Source of the DNA: SIG440 sp045591095 | GTDB lineage: Bacteria > Bacillota > Clostridia > Monoglobales > Monoglobaceae | Assembly: GCA_045591095.1 (NCBI GenBank) | Contig: JAZNSF010000029.1 | Location: 1 to 15,682 of the forward strand | Reading direction: 5' to 3' | DNA: 15,682 nt | Part shown: positions 8,213 to 15,613 of the stretch, piece by piece | Layout: every line of letters starts with the position of its first letter | Numbering within the stretch: the stretch's first letter is position 1 | The notes under the pieces: model-generated | Told to the model about the DNA's origin: nothing | The model's database searches: none | The model's input: only the letters and a program-made list of their open reading frames with translations | Program-made: the position numbers and the translations under genes

Positions 8213-9445
8213 TCACCCTATCACAATATCTGCAGGTTCCAAAAGCACACCAAAATACTCGCGGTCGGTAAGTATTTTTATGTATGCCACACCCTCTACA
8301 TAATCAAAATATCCAATCGGCAAGGTTTCGCGATGTTCAAGACCTGCCGTAAGTGTATATTCGCCGCTGTTTAAAAATGCCTTAAACTTGAAATTAACTT
8401 CATTAAGGCCGGTATTTTTAAAACGCATATCATAGTCATGCAGCGCAAATACCACAAGGTCCGTGCCACTTTTATCTTTCAGCGAAATCGCAAGGCCGGT
8501 ATTTTCAAGGTCAGCACCGGCAGGGATATCAACAGTAACTTCTATCTCTATGTCTTCGCCCGAATTAAAGATTTCTGTTTCTTCATCATTTTTAAAGACT
8601 CTGACGTTTTTTACAGTTCCTATATCTGTACCAAAGCGGTTAATGGCATCAAACTCTTTGACCTCAACCTTTTGCTTTTTTTCCTTCTTTTTGTTAATTA
8701 CCGCCATTGCATCGGTTTCGTTACTGGTTATAAACTCCATATACTTTGACGAAACACTATTTACGTCGCCGTCCATAACGACTCTTCCTCCGTCAAGCCA
8801 GATTGCGCGGGTGCAAAAACGCCTTACGGCATCTATGTCATGGCTTACAAAAAGTATTGTTTTTCCACGTTCTTTCATTTCCTCAAATTTGTTGTAGCAT
8901 TTTGCCTGAAAACGATAGTCCCCAACAGCAAGCGCCTCGTCTACAATCAAAATTTCGGGGTCTGTGTTGATTGCCACAGCAAAAGCAAGGCGCACAAACA
9001 TTCCGCTTGAATAGTTTTTGACCGGTTGGTTTATAAAGTCGCCGATTTCTGCGAAATCGCATATTTCATCAATTTTTTTTTTCATTTCTTCTCTTGGGAT
9101 GCCCATAATCGTTCCGTTTAAATAGATATTTTCGATTCCGCTGTATTCCGGATTAAAGCCCGTACCAAGCTCCAAAAGGGCTGAGACGCTTCCATTCATT
9201 TTCTTTTCGCCGGAGGTTTGATTGATTACCCCGGTAAGAATTTTGAGTAGCGTAGACTTGCCCGAGCCGTTTTTACCTATTATCCCGACAGTCTCGCCTT
9301 TTTCGATAGAAAACGAAACATCCGAAAGCGCATAAAAATCCCGGATTTTTTGACCTACCCTTTTTGGGAAAAGAGCTTCTTTAACTCGGTCACCGGGGTT
9401 TTTGTACATTTTATAAACTTTTGTAAGATTTTTTATTTCCATCAT
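8213..9445 (-). CDS. Polysaccharide ABC exporter ATP-binding protein with C-terminal cargo-binding domain (Wzt/TagH type)
   Basis: The nucleotide-binding subunit of an ABC-2 exporter that moves lipid-linked polysaccharide across the membrane. It has 410 residues. Walker A is GKNGSGKST (57-65), the signature YSSGM (145-149), Walker B ILIVDE (165-170), and the H loop SHD (201-203). The long spacing and GSVSALLELGTGFNPEYSG segment after Walker A are typical of the Wzt/RfbE/TagH branch. After a Lys/Glu-rich linker (about 245-262) comes a beta-rich C-terminal domain (about 270-405) like the Wzt domain that recognises the finished glycan end. The partner permease (Wzm/TagG) is not in the window: folA is upstream and glycosyltransferases are downstream. 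The start (ATG at 9445, or 9442) has no close ribosome binding site; a good GGAG lies about 28 bases upstream behind a hairpin. Cargo may be a teichoic-acid-like or O-antigen-like polymer; this is inference. Confidence 0.9.
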   Translation of the reverse strand: MMEIKNLTKVYKMYKNPGDRVKEALFPKRVGQKIRDFYALSDVSFSIEKGETVGIIGKNGSGKSTLLKILTGVINQTSGEKKMNGSVSALLELGTGFNPEYSGIENIYLNGTIMGIPREEMKKKIDEICDFAEIGDFINQPVKNYSSGMFVRLAFAVAINTDPEILIVDEALAVGDYRFQAKCYNKFEEMKERGKTILFVSHDIDAVRRFCTRAIWLDGGRVVMDGDVNSVSSKYMEFITSNETDAMAVINKKKEKKQKVEVKEFDAINRFGTDIGTVKNVRVFKNDEETEIFNSGEDIEIEVTVDIPAGADLENTGLAISLKDKSGTDLVVFALHDYDMRFKNTGLNEVNFKFKAFLNSGEYTLTAGLEHRETLPIGYFDYVEGVAYIKILTDREYFGVLLEPADIVIG

Positions 9446-9455
9446 AATTTTAGTA

Positions 9456-9487
9456 AGGGTTAACTAACCCTCTCTCCTTAATAGAGA
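9456..9487 (-). promoter_or_regulatory. Adjacent hairpins around the displaced ribosome binding site of the ABC ATPase gene
   Basis: In the 72-base gap between folA and the ABC ATPase gene two small inverted repeats sit side by side. One is AGGGTTA-AC-TAACCCT (9456-9471). The other, TCTCT and AGAGA (9471-9475 and 9483-9487), encloses the only good AAGGAG in the leader. That site is about 28 bases from the start codon; folding the first hairpin would shorten the effective distance to about 12. A translation-control role is possible, but chance pairing is not excluded. Confidence 0.3.
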
Positions 9488-9517
9488 TATCTGCCCAAAA
9501 AATTTACCGGCAGTATT

Positions 9518-10012
9518 TTAACTTTCCTTATCGTAAGTTACAAAGGTAAGCCAAAGTCCCTTTTCGGTTTTCAGCATTTCTTCAGAAATTATCTTCCAAT
9601 CTGGTTTCTCGTCAAGGCAAGGGAAGAACTTATCAGCCTTATACTCTTTATCAATCTTTGTTATATAGGCACGCTTGCAAAGCTTTTCCATCTCGGTGTA
9701 AACCACCTCGCCACCGATAACAAATATATCGTCGTCAGCATAGCTTTCTTTTGCGACAGCTATTGCCTTTTCTACGTTGTCACAAACCACCACGCCCTCT
9801 GGGCAAAAATCCTTGTCGCGTGTAAGAACAATATTAAGACGGTTTAGAAGAGGCTTTTGGTTTGGAAACGACAAAAAAGTTTTTCTTCCCATTATTACCG
9901 CTTTACCTTTGGTAGTTTCTCTGAAAAACTTCATATCTTCGGGGATGTGGTCAAGGAGGCCATTGTCCTTACCAATTCCCCAGTTTTTGTCAACTGCCGC
10001 AATCATATTCAT
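9518..10012 (-). CDS. folA: Dihydrofolate reductase
   Basis: Reduces dihydrofolate to tetrahydrofolate with NADPH, restoring the cofactor that thymidylate synthase oxidises. The 164-residue protein is a standard length. Visible landmarks are MIAAVDKNWGIGKDNGLL (3-20), covering the substrate and mobile loop region; the catalytic acid Asp26 in IPEDMKFF; VIMGRKTF (39-46), the NADPH-binding segment; and FVIGGEVVY later in the chain, with its Gly-Gly pair in the cofactor site. The start at 10012 has GAGG eight bases before it; Met3 is a less likely start. It lies 17 bases after thyA, so the two enzymes of the thymidylate cycle are almost certainly co-translated from one message. No resistance-type insertion or truncation is evident. 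Confidence 0.96.
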   Translation of the reverse strand: MNMIAAVDKNWGIGKDNGLLDHIPEDMKFFRETTKGKAVIMGRKTFLSFPNQKPLLNRLNIVLTRDKDFCPEGVVVCDNVEKAIAVAKESYADDDIFVIGGEVVYTEMEKLCKRAYITKIDKEYKADKFFPCLDEKPDWKIISEEMLKTEKGLWLTFVTYDKES

Positions 10013-10029
10013 ATTTTGTTCCTCGCTTC

Positions 10030-10860
10030 TTACACTGCTATTGGAATATTTTTTATCTGCTCGCCCTTTTGATAATTTTCCAAAACAAAGTCGTCTACCG
10101 TAAAATCATAAAAGTTTTTAATTTCCTTGTTCACCACAAGGTTAGGCGCGTCAAACTGCCTTCTCTCAATCATCTCTTTTATAATAGGAACGTGCCTGTC
10201 ATAGATGTGTGCATCTGCAATCACGTGAACAAGCTCGCCTGCCTCAAGACCGCTTACCTGCGCAAACATCAAAAGAAGCGCCGAGTACTGAACAACATTC
10301 CAGTTGTTTGCAGCGAGGACATCCTGCGAGCGCTGATTTAAAACAGCGTTTAGCTTGTTGCCCGACACATTAAACGTCACGCTGTACGCACAAGGGTAAA
10401 GATTCATCTCCGAAAGGTCCTGATGAACATAAATATTTGTCATAATGCGTCTGCTGTATGGGTTATTCTTAAGGTCAAAGAGTACCCTGTCAACCTGGTC
10501 AAATTCACCCTCGGGATACTTGTGCTTTACCGACATCTGATAGCCGTAAGCCTTGCCAATTGAGCCGTTTTCGTCGGCCCAGTTGTCCCAGATATGGCTG
10601 TTTAAATCATTTATATTATTTGATTTTTTCTGCCAGATCCAAAGGATTTCGTCAATAGCACTTTTAAGATACGTCGGACGAAGTGTAAGTATAGGAAACT
10701 CTTTTGATAAATCATATCTATTCACCACGCCAAACTTTTTAATTGTGTGAGCGGGGGTCCCATCCCCCCATCTTGGCCTTACATCGCATTCGGTATCCGC
10801 CCAGCCGTTTTCGATTATATCACGGCACATATCAACAAAAATCTGATCAGCTTTACTCAT
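10030..10860 (-). CDS. thyA: Thymidylate synthase (folate-dependent, ThyA)
   Basis: Converts dUMP to dTMP using 5,10-methylenetetrahydrofolate and releases dihydrofolate, which the next gene's product recycles. In 276 residues it carries the catalytic cysteine in NLYPCAYSVTF (Cys157), the dUMP phosphate ligands SRRIM (136-140) and RSQD (177-180), the Asn that selects uracil (Asn188 in NNWNVVQY) and HIYDRH (218-223), all in the expected order. PCAYSVTF and the AANNWN segment differ from the Escherichia coli enzyme and suggest a divergent ThyA branch. AGGTGATTTT precedes the ATG, a good ribosome binding site. The gene follows a 59-residue membrane ORF, 16 bases away, and precedes folA by 17 bases. 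It is not the flavin-dependent ThyX. Confidence 0.96.
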   Translation of the reverse strand: MSKADQIFVDMCRDIIENGWADTECDVRPRWGDGTPAHTIKKFGVVNRYDLSKEFPILTLRPTYLKSAIDEILWIWQKKSNNINDLNSHIWDNWADENGSIGKAYGYQMSVKHKYPEGEFDQVDRVLFDLKNNPYSRRIMTNIYVHQDLSEMNLYPCAYSVTFNVSGNKLNAVLNQRSQDVLAANNWNVVQYSALLLMFAQVSGLEAGELVHVIADAHIYDRHVPIIKEMIERRQFDAPNLVVNKEIKNFYDFTVDDFVLENYQKGEQIKNIPIAV

Positions 10861-10876
10861 AAAATCACCTTTTTTG

Positions 10877-11056
10877 CTATTTCTTTCTCATCATTTTTTC
10901 TATTAAATAGATTGGCAAAATTAAAAATAGAACTATTAGTGATGACGAGGATTTTATATTAGAATACGTATAACCGTTTTCTATATTAAATCCATTTAAG
11001 TGCATATATAAAATACCAATAATCGTTATAATACTATAAAATAAATTTCGTTCCAT
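10877..11056 (-). CDS. Small two-helix membrane protein between gyrB and thyA (59 residues)
   Basis: I do not recognise this gene. The frame opens with ATG two bases after the gyrB stop codon and closes with TAG 16 bases before the thyA start, so it fills the gap almost exactly. The product begins MERNLFYSIITIIGILYMHL, giving a first hydrophobic segment at about 5-20, a polar loop about 21-39 (NIENGYTYSNIKSSSS) and a second hydrophobic segment about 40-52, then a basic tail ending EKMMRKK. The charge pattern suggests a helical hairpin with its ends in the cytoplasm. There is no clear ribosome binding site; translation may be coupled to gyrB termination. Base composition is much more AT-rich than in either neighbour, which suggests fast evolution or recent origin. 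It may instead be a chance frame in an intergenic spacer, but the fit and the membrane pattern favour a real gene. Confidence 0.55.
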   Translation of the reverse strand: MERNLFYSIITIIGILYMHLNGFNIENGYTYSNIKSSSSLIVLFLILPIYLIEKMMRKK

Positions 11057-11058
11057 TT

Positions 11059-12990
11059 CTAAATGTCCAAGTTCACAACAGTCTTAGAATATTCTTCAAT
11101 AAAGTCACGTCTTGGCTCAACCTTGTCACCCATAAGGATTGTAAAGGTCTCATCTGCTCTTCTTGCATCCTCAAGGTCAACCCTAAGCATAATACGTTTT
11201 TCGGGGTCCATTGTGGTCTCCCAAAGCTGGTCAGGATTCATTTCACCAAGACCTTTGTAACGTTGGATTGACGCATCGGGGATTTCCTCGAGTGCTGCTT
11301 TCAAATCGTCATCATTATATGCATATATTACCTTTTTACCCTTATAAACCTTGTAAAGAGGCGGCTGCGCGATATAAACGTGTCCCTCTTCAATTAAAGG
11401 CTGCATGTATCTAAAGAAGAATGTCAGAAGAAGTGTTCTTATATGCGCACCATCGACATCAGCATCGGCCATAATAACAACTTTGCCATAACGAATTTTT
11501 GTAACATCAAAATCACTTCCGATACCTGCGCCGATTGCTGTGATTACAGGAAGAAGCTTTTCGTTGCCAAAAACCTTGTCAATCTGCGATTTTTCAACGT
11601 TTAACATCTTACCCCAAAGTGGCAGAATTGCCTGGAATCTTCTATCTCGGCCCTGCTTTGCACTTCCGCCCGCCGAATCACCCTCGACGATATAAATCTC
11701 GGTAAATTCGGTATCTCTTGACGAGCAGTCTGCGAGTTTACCAGGCAGGGTACTGCTTTCAAGCGCCGATTTTCTTCTTGTGTTTTCTCTTGCGCGTCTT
11801 GCTGCCTCTCTTGCACGCGATGCTGTGAGGGCTTTTTCAACAATTATCCTTGCAACAGCGGGGTTTTCTTCCATAAACTCGCTTAATTTTTCATTAAGCA
11901 TCTTTTCAACGATTGTTCGCATCTCGCTGTTTCCAAGCTTTGTTTTGGTCTGACCTTCAAACTGAGCTTCGGTTACTTTGACCGAAATTATACACGCCAG
12001 ACCCTCGCGAACGTCCTCGCCCTTAAGGTTTTCGTCGTTTTCTTTAATCATTTTGTACTTTCTTGCGTAATCATTTATAACCTTGGTAAGCGCAGCGCGA
12101 AAACCTGTCTCGTGGGTACCACCCTCGGTTGTGTTTATATTGTTTGCAAAGCTTTGGATATCCTCGGTATAACCATCGTTATACTGAAGTGCAACCTCGG
12201 CCTCGGAATTTTCACGTATTGCGTTTACATAAATAACATCAGGATGAATAGGTGTTTTGTGACGGTTAAGGTACTCGACAAATTCCTTTATTCCACCCTC
12301 GTAATGAAGAATTTCTTCGCGGTACACACCCTTTTCATCAGGCCTTTCGTCTTTTAATATAATCTTTACACCGGCATTTAAGAATGCCTGCTCACGAAGT
12401 CTTTTGTGTAAAATACTAAAATCATATACAAGCTCTTCAAAAATCTCACTGTCCGGCTTAAAGTGAACAAAAGTACCGGTTTTATCGGTCTTTCCTATAA
12501 TTTTAAGGTCTTCCTGCTTTGCGCCCCTTATATACTTTTGATAATGAACATTCTCGCCGTCCGAGATTTCAACCTCGAGAAATTCGGAAAGGGCATTAAC
12601 AACCGACGCACCAACGCCGTGAAGACCGCCCGACACCTTGTATCCGCCACCGCCAAACTTTCCGCCGCCATGAAGCACGGTAAATACAACCTCAACCGCA
12701 GGAAGTCCAGTCTGCGCCTGAATACCGACAGGTATACCACGGCCGTCATCGCGGACAGTAATAGAGTTATCCTCCTTTATGGTAACTGTAATCTCCTTAC
12801 AGTAACCCGCCAAGGCCTCGTCAATCGAGTTATCCACAATTTCGTAAACAAGATGATGAAGACCCCTTGCCGTTGTGGAACCGATATACATACCCGGCCT
12901 TTTTCTTACAGCCTCAAGTCCCTCAAGAACTTGTATCTGGCTTTCGTCATAAGTTGTTTCAACCGGTACGTTTGTAATATTGTCCGCCAT
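11059..12990 (-). CDS. gyrB: DNA gyrase subunit B
   Basis: ATPase subunit of gyrase, which with GyrA introduces negative supercoils ahead of replication forks. The 643-residue length is that of Gram-positive GyrB. The GHKL ATPase site shows YEIVDNSIDEAL (Glu50, Asn54), DDGRGIP (81-87) and the lid VSGGLHGVGASVVNAL (119-134). The TOPRIM metal site is IVEGDSAGG (434-442, Glu436) and ADADVDG (508-514, Asp509 and Asp511). QRYKGLGEMNPDQLW (576-590) marks the C-terminal end typical of GyrB. AAGG lies a little over ten bases before the ATG. It follows remB by 44 bases, matching the origin cluster of Firmicutes, but gyrA does not follow. Position 459 is Trp (ILPLWGK) where E. coli has Lys447, a position linked to quinolone response. 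ParE is unlikely given the motif set and context. Confidence 0.97.
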   Translation of the reverse strand: MADNITNVPVETTYDESQIQVLEGLEAVRKRPGMYIGSTTARGLHHLVYEIVDNSIDEALAGYCKEITVTIKEDNSITVRDDGRGIPVGIQAQTGLPAVEVVFTVLHGGGKFGGGGYKVSGGLHGVGASVVNALSEFLEVEISDGENVHYQKYIRGAKQEDLKIIGKTDKTGTFVHFKPDSEIFEELVYDFSILHKRLREQAFLNAGVKIILKDERPDEKGVYREEILHYEGGIKEFVEYLNRHKTPIHPDVIYVNAIRENSEAEVALQYNDGYTEDIQSFANNINTTEGGTHETGFRAALTKVINDYARKYKMIKENDENLKGEDVREGLACIISVKVTEAQFEGQTKTKLGNSEMRTIVEKMLNEKLSEFMEENPAVARIIVEKALTASRAREAARRARENTRRKSALESSTLPGKLADCSSRDTEFTEIYIVEGDSAGGSAKQGRDRRFQAILPLWGKMLNVEKSQIDKVFGNEKLLPVITAIGAGIGSDFDVTKIRYGKVVIMADADVDGAHIRTLLLTFFFRYMQPLIEEGHVYIAQPPLYKVYKGKKVIYAYNDDDLKAALEEIPDASIQRYKGLGEMNPDQLWETTMDPEKRIMLRVDLEDARRADETFTILMGDKVEPRRDFIEEYSKTVVNLDI

Positions 12991-13012
12991 AGTAATTTAC
13001 CTTGCCTTTCTT

Positions 13013-13033
13013 ATATTTCTTTAATTGAAATAT
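13013..13033. repeat. Short perfect inverted repeat between remB and gyrB
   Basis: ATATTTC (13013-13019), a 7-base AT loop, then GAAATAT (13027-13033), just downstream of the remB stop and upstream of the gyrB ribosome binding site. It is too AT-rich and lacks a T tract for a terminator. An operator or a chance repeat in AT-rich DNA are both possible. Confidence 0.25.
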
Positions 13034-13034
13034 C

Positions 13035-13295
13035 CTAAAAATTCTCTCTCTTTTTTATTCTCCCTGCAAGCGCCTTTGTAGAAATGTTTGTTATATAAAC
13101 TGCAGATTGACCGTTTTCCTCGCAAACCACGATTGATTTTGGAAGCTCTTCCGAAACGTTTCGCACAAACCCCTCTTCCTCAACAATCCTCAAAAATTCT
13201 TTCGAAAATTTTGAAACCGAGGTCGAGTCAAGGTCCAAAATTGATATTATGTTTTTTGTATTAACAACGGTATCCCGCCCTAAATGGAGGTACAT
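13035..13295 (-). CDS. remB: RemB/YaaB family regulator (DUF370)
   Basis: A small protein (86 residues) of the DUF370 family. In Bacillus subtilis, remB (yaaB) lies between recF and gyrB and takes part, with RemA, in activating biofilm matrix genes. The sequence fits: MYLHLGRDTVV at the start, the IISILDLDS segment (16-24), and LPKSIVV (51-57), the best conserved part of the family, followed by a short basic end. The start at 13295 overlaps the last 16 bases of recF and has GGGAGA eight bases before it. The arrangement predicts translational coupling to recF. Whether it controls matrix genes in this organism is unknown; the conserved location suggests an older role tied to the replication cluster. 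An insertion near residues 40-50 (NVSEE) makes it a few residues longer than the Bacillus protein. Confidence 0.88.
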   Translation of the reverse strand: MYLHLGRDTVVNTKNIISILDLDSTSVSKFSKEFLRIVEEEGFVRNVSEELPKSIVVCEENGQSAVYITNISTKALAGRIKKRENF

Positions 13296-14386
13296 TCTTT
13301 AAGTCTCCCTTTTTCGATTTTCAAAAGCTTCCCGCTTTCAAGATTTTTAAATTTTTCTATGTCTGTGGAGGTTATAAATATCTGACCTTTTTTTATTTTG
13401 TTTATAATAAACTCTTGTCTTTTTTCGTCAAGCTCGCTCATAATGTCATCCAAAAGAAGAATCGGATACTCTCCCGTTTCTTCAAAAAACAGCTCAATCT
13501 CGGCAATCTTTTGCACCAAAATCGCAGTCTTTTGCTGACCCTGCGAACCAAAATTTTTAAGTTCCTTACCATTAATAAAAAATTCTATATCGTCGCGGTG
13601 GGTCCCGAAGATACATTCGCGGTACTTTAATTCTCTTTTACTCAATTCTAGCATTTTTTCGCCGAACATTTCGGACAAATTTTTGATATTTTCATCATTT
13701 AAGGTAATCCCAGACGAAATATACTTCATGGCGAATTCTTCTTTTCCGTCCGAAATTTCTTTTTGAACATCTCTTGCTATTCGTTCTATCTTTTTTATAT
13801 ATTCGTATCTTACTTTTGAAATATAAACCGAAAGCTCTAAAATCTTTTCGTCAAGAACCGAAAGAAGCATCATATCCAAATTTTCATTTTTCAAAAGACT
13901 TCCCTTTTGCTCGATTATCTTTTTATATTCCGAAATTGCAGACAGATAAGAGGGCTTAAGCTGACAAATAAGGACATCAAGGTTTTTACGGCGTCTTTTT
14001 GGACCTTCTTTTATTAAAACTAAATATTCGGGTCCAAAAAATACTACATTCAAATTTCCCACAAGCTCCGAATTTTTACGGACAGGAATATCATTTAGAA
14101 ATATTTTCTTCCGTCTGTCTTTTTCAATTATTATTTTTCCCTCTTTTTGTCTCTCTTTAGAAACAAAGTCTATCGAAATCTCGCTTTTTTCGCATCCAAA
14201 GCGTACCATTTCTCTATCTTTTTGGGCACGATTTGACTTACCCAATGAAAAAAGATAAATAGCTTCTAAAATATTAGTTTTACCTTGGGCATTATTTCCA
14301 TAAATTATATTTATATTTTTGTCAAATTCTATTTGTTGTGCTTCATAATTTCTAAAATTACTAAGACTTAATTTTTCTACAATCAT
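13280..14386 (-). CDS. recF: DNA replication and repair protein RecF
   Basis: An SMC-like ATPase that, with RecO and RecR, helps load RecA at single-stranded gaps bordered by duplex DNA. The 368-residue protein has Walker A GNNAQGKT (30-37) after the typical LSNFRNYE (8-15) opening, the ABC-type signature SQGQQKT (281-287), and Walker B LLLDDIMSELD (310-320) with the D loop in the same stretch. GTHRDD (261-266) is another family marker. The ATG at 14386 directly follows the dnaN stop codon (TAAATG), so translation is probably coupled. In B. subtilis an S4-domain gene (yaaA/rlbA) sits between dnaN and recF; here there is no room for one. The 3' end overlaps remB by 16 bases. Confidence 0.95.
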   Translation of the reverse strand: MIVEKLSLSNFRNYEAQQIEFDKNINIIYGNNAQGKTNILEAIYLFSLGKSNRAQKDREMVRFGCEKSEISIDFVSKERQKEGKIIIEKDRRKKIFLNDIPVRKNSELVGNLNVVFFGPEYLVLIKEGPKRRRKNLDVLICQLKPSYLSAISEYKKIIEQKGSLLKNENLDMMLLSVLDEKILELSVYISKVRYEYIKKIERIARDVQKEISDGKEEFAMKYISSGITLNDENIKNLSEMFGEKMLELSKRELKYRECIFGTHRDDIEFFINGKELKNFGSQGQQKTAILVQKIAEIELFFEETGEYPILLLDDIMSELDEKRQEFIINKIKKGQIFITSTDIEKFKNLESGKLLKIEKGRLKECTSI

Positions 14387-15493
14387 TTATTTTAATCGTC
14401 TTGGGAGCAGAAGATAAACATATTCATCTCCATCTAGCGGGGTTATTATCATTGGATTTACATTTTTTCTGAATTTAATCTTTACCACTTCGTCATCGCA
14501 AGCACGAAGAACACCAAGTAAAAATCCGTTAAAAAATCCTATTTCAAGGTCACCTTCACCTGTTGAAACATTTATATTATCGTCAACCTTACCAACAATT
14601 GTCTCACACGAAACGTTTATATTATCTTCCTTTATTTTAAATTTAACAGGAGCATCATTTGAGTTTTCGGTTATTATTAAAGACGCACGGTAAACCGAAT
14701 CAAAAAGCTCATAAAGAGGACAATCAAGCTCTATTTCGCCTTCGTCATAAATTGCACCTTGGTAATTTATATATTCTCCCTCAATAAGACGGGTCACTAC
14801 TTTATAATTTTCAAAGATAAATACTGCATTTTTGCCCGTACAGTTTATTAAAACTTCACCATCATCATCTTTTAATATTTTATTTATTTCTCCCAAAGTC
14901 TTTGAGGGAATTATAACTTTTTTATCTTCATAGGTCTTTTCAAGATGATATGTACGTACAGCCATCCTGAAACCATCGGTCGCAACCATTTTTACTTTGT
15001 CGCCCTCAATATCTAAAAGACAGCCTTTTAAGACGGGTCTGTTTTCGCTCATCGAAACGCAAAAAATAGTCTTTCCAATCATTTCCTTTAAAGTTTTCTT
15101 AGAAACAGTTACCGAATAATCAGGATTTACAATAGGAAGCTCGGGAAAATCCAGAGGATTCATGCAGGAAATTTCAAATTTTGAATTTCCGCTCTTTATT
15201 GTGCATTTATTTTTATCTTCCATTTCAATAGAAACTTCATCAAGAGGAAGATTTTTAACAATACTTCCAAGGATTTTTGCATTCAGAACACAAGTACCTG
15301 ATTTATAAACCTCTGCACTTATTTTTGCTTCTATCCCCATTTCCATATCATTTGAAACAAGGGTAATAGTACCGTCCTCTGATGCATTTATATAGATACC
15401 TTCAAGTATTGGAAGATTTGAATGATTTGAAACTGCTTTTGAAACCGAAATAACGGCTTCATTAAGTGTATTTTTATCACACAAAATTTTCAT
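14387..15493 (-). CDS. dnaN: DNA polymerase III sliding clamp (beta subunit)
   Basis: The ring-shaped clamp that tethers the replicative polymerase and many repair factors to DNA. The protein has 368 residues, normal for the family, and begins MKILCDKNTLNEAVISVSKAV, as clamps do. NLPILEGIYI (about 26-35), SGNSKFEISCMNPLDFPELP (about 101-120), a VATDGFRMAV segment (the strongly conserved ATDGxRLA-type motif) and the C-terminal LLPRRLK, close to the usual MPxRL ending that lines the partner-binding pocket, are all visible. The start at 15493 has GAGAGG ten bases upstream and removes 14 residues that do not resemble DnaN. It leads a tight cluster with recF (abutting), remB and gyrB. dnaA should lie just outside the right edge of the window. 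Confidence 0.96.
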   Translation of the reverse strand: MKILCDKNTLNEAVISVSKAVSNHSNLPILEGIYINASEDGTITLVSNDMEMGIEAKISAEVYKSGTCVLNAKILGSIVKNLPLDEVSIEMEDKNKCTIKSGNSKFEISCMNPLDFPELPIVNPDYSVTVSKKTLKEMIGKTIFCVSMSENRPVLKGCLLDIEGDKVKMVATDGFRMAVRTYHLEKTYEDKKVIIPSKTLGEINKILKDDDGEVLINCTGKNAVFIFENYKVVTRLIEGEYINYQGAIYDEGEIELDCPLYELFDSVYRASLIITENSNDAPVKFKIKEDNINVSCETIVGKVDDNINVSTGEGDLEIGFFNGFLLGVLRACDDEVVKIKFRKNVNPMIITPLDGDEYVYLLLPRRLK

Positions 15494-15584
15494 AAAATCT
15501 TTCCTCTCATTTTTCATTTTTAAAATATTAGGCAAAAAAACAGCTTTTTTCGGCCTTTTTCATAATTTTATATATACCCTTATT

Positions 15585-15613
15585 ATTTTAACACAAAACT
15601 TTAAATTTTGCAA
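15585..15613 (-). promoter_or_regulatory. Sigma-A-type promoter for dnaN-recF-remB-gyrB
   Basis: On the minus strand: TTGCAA (15613-15608), a 17-base spacer, TAAAAT (15590-15585), with TGT just before it forming an extended -10. Transcription would start near 15578, about 85 bases before the dnaN ATG. The leader then contains a run of A and a run of T (about 15531-15561) that can pair weakly around GCTG. Confidence 0.7.

Noticed and set aside
12463..13038. 191-residue plus-strand open frame
   Set aside because: Antisense to gyrB over nearly its whole length; the composition is that of a shadow frame and no domain is recognisable.
15494..15535. 14-codon upstream extension of DnaN
   Set aside because: The start at 15493 has its own GAGAGG and begins with the usual clamp N-terminus.
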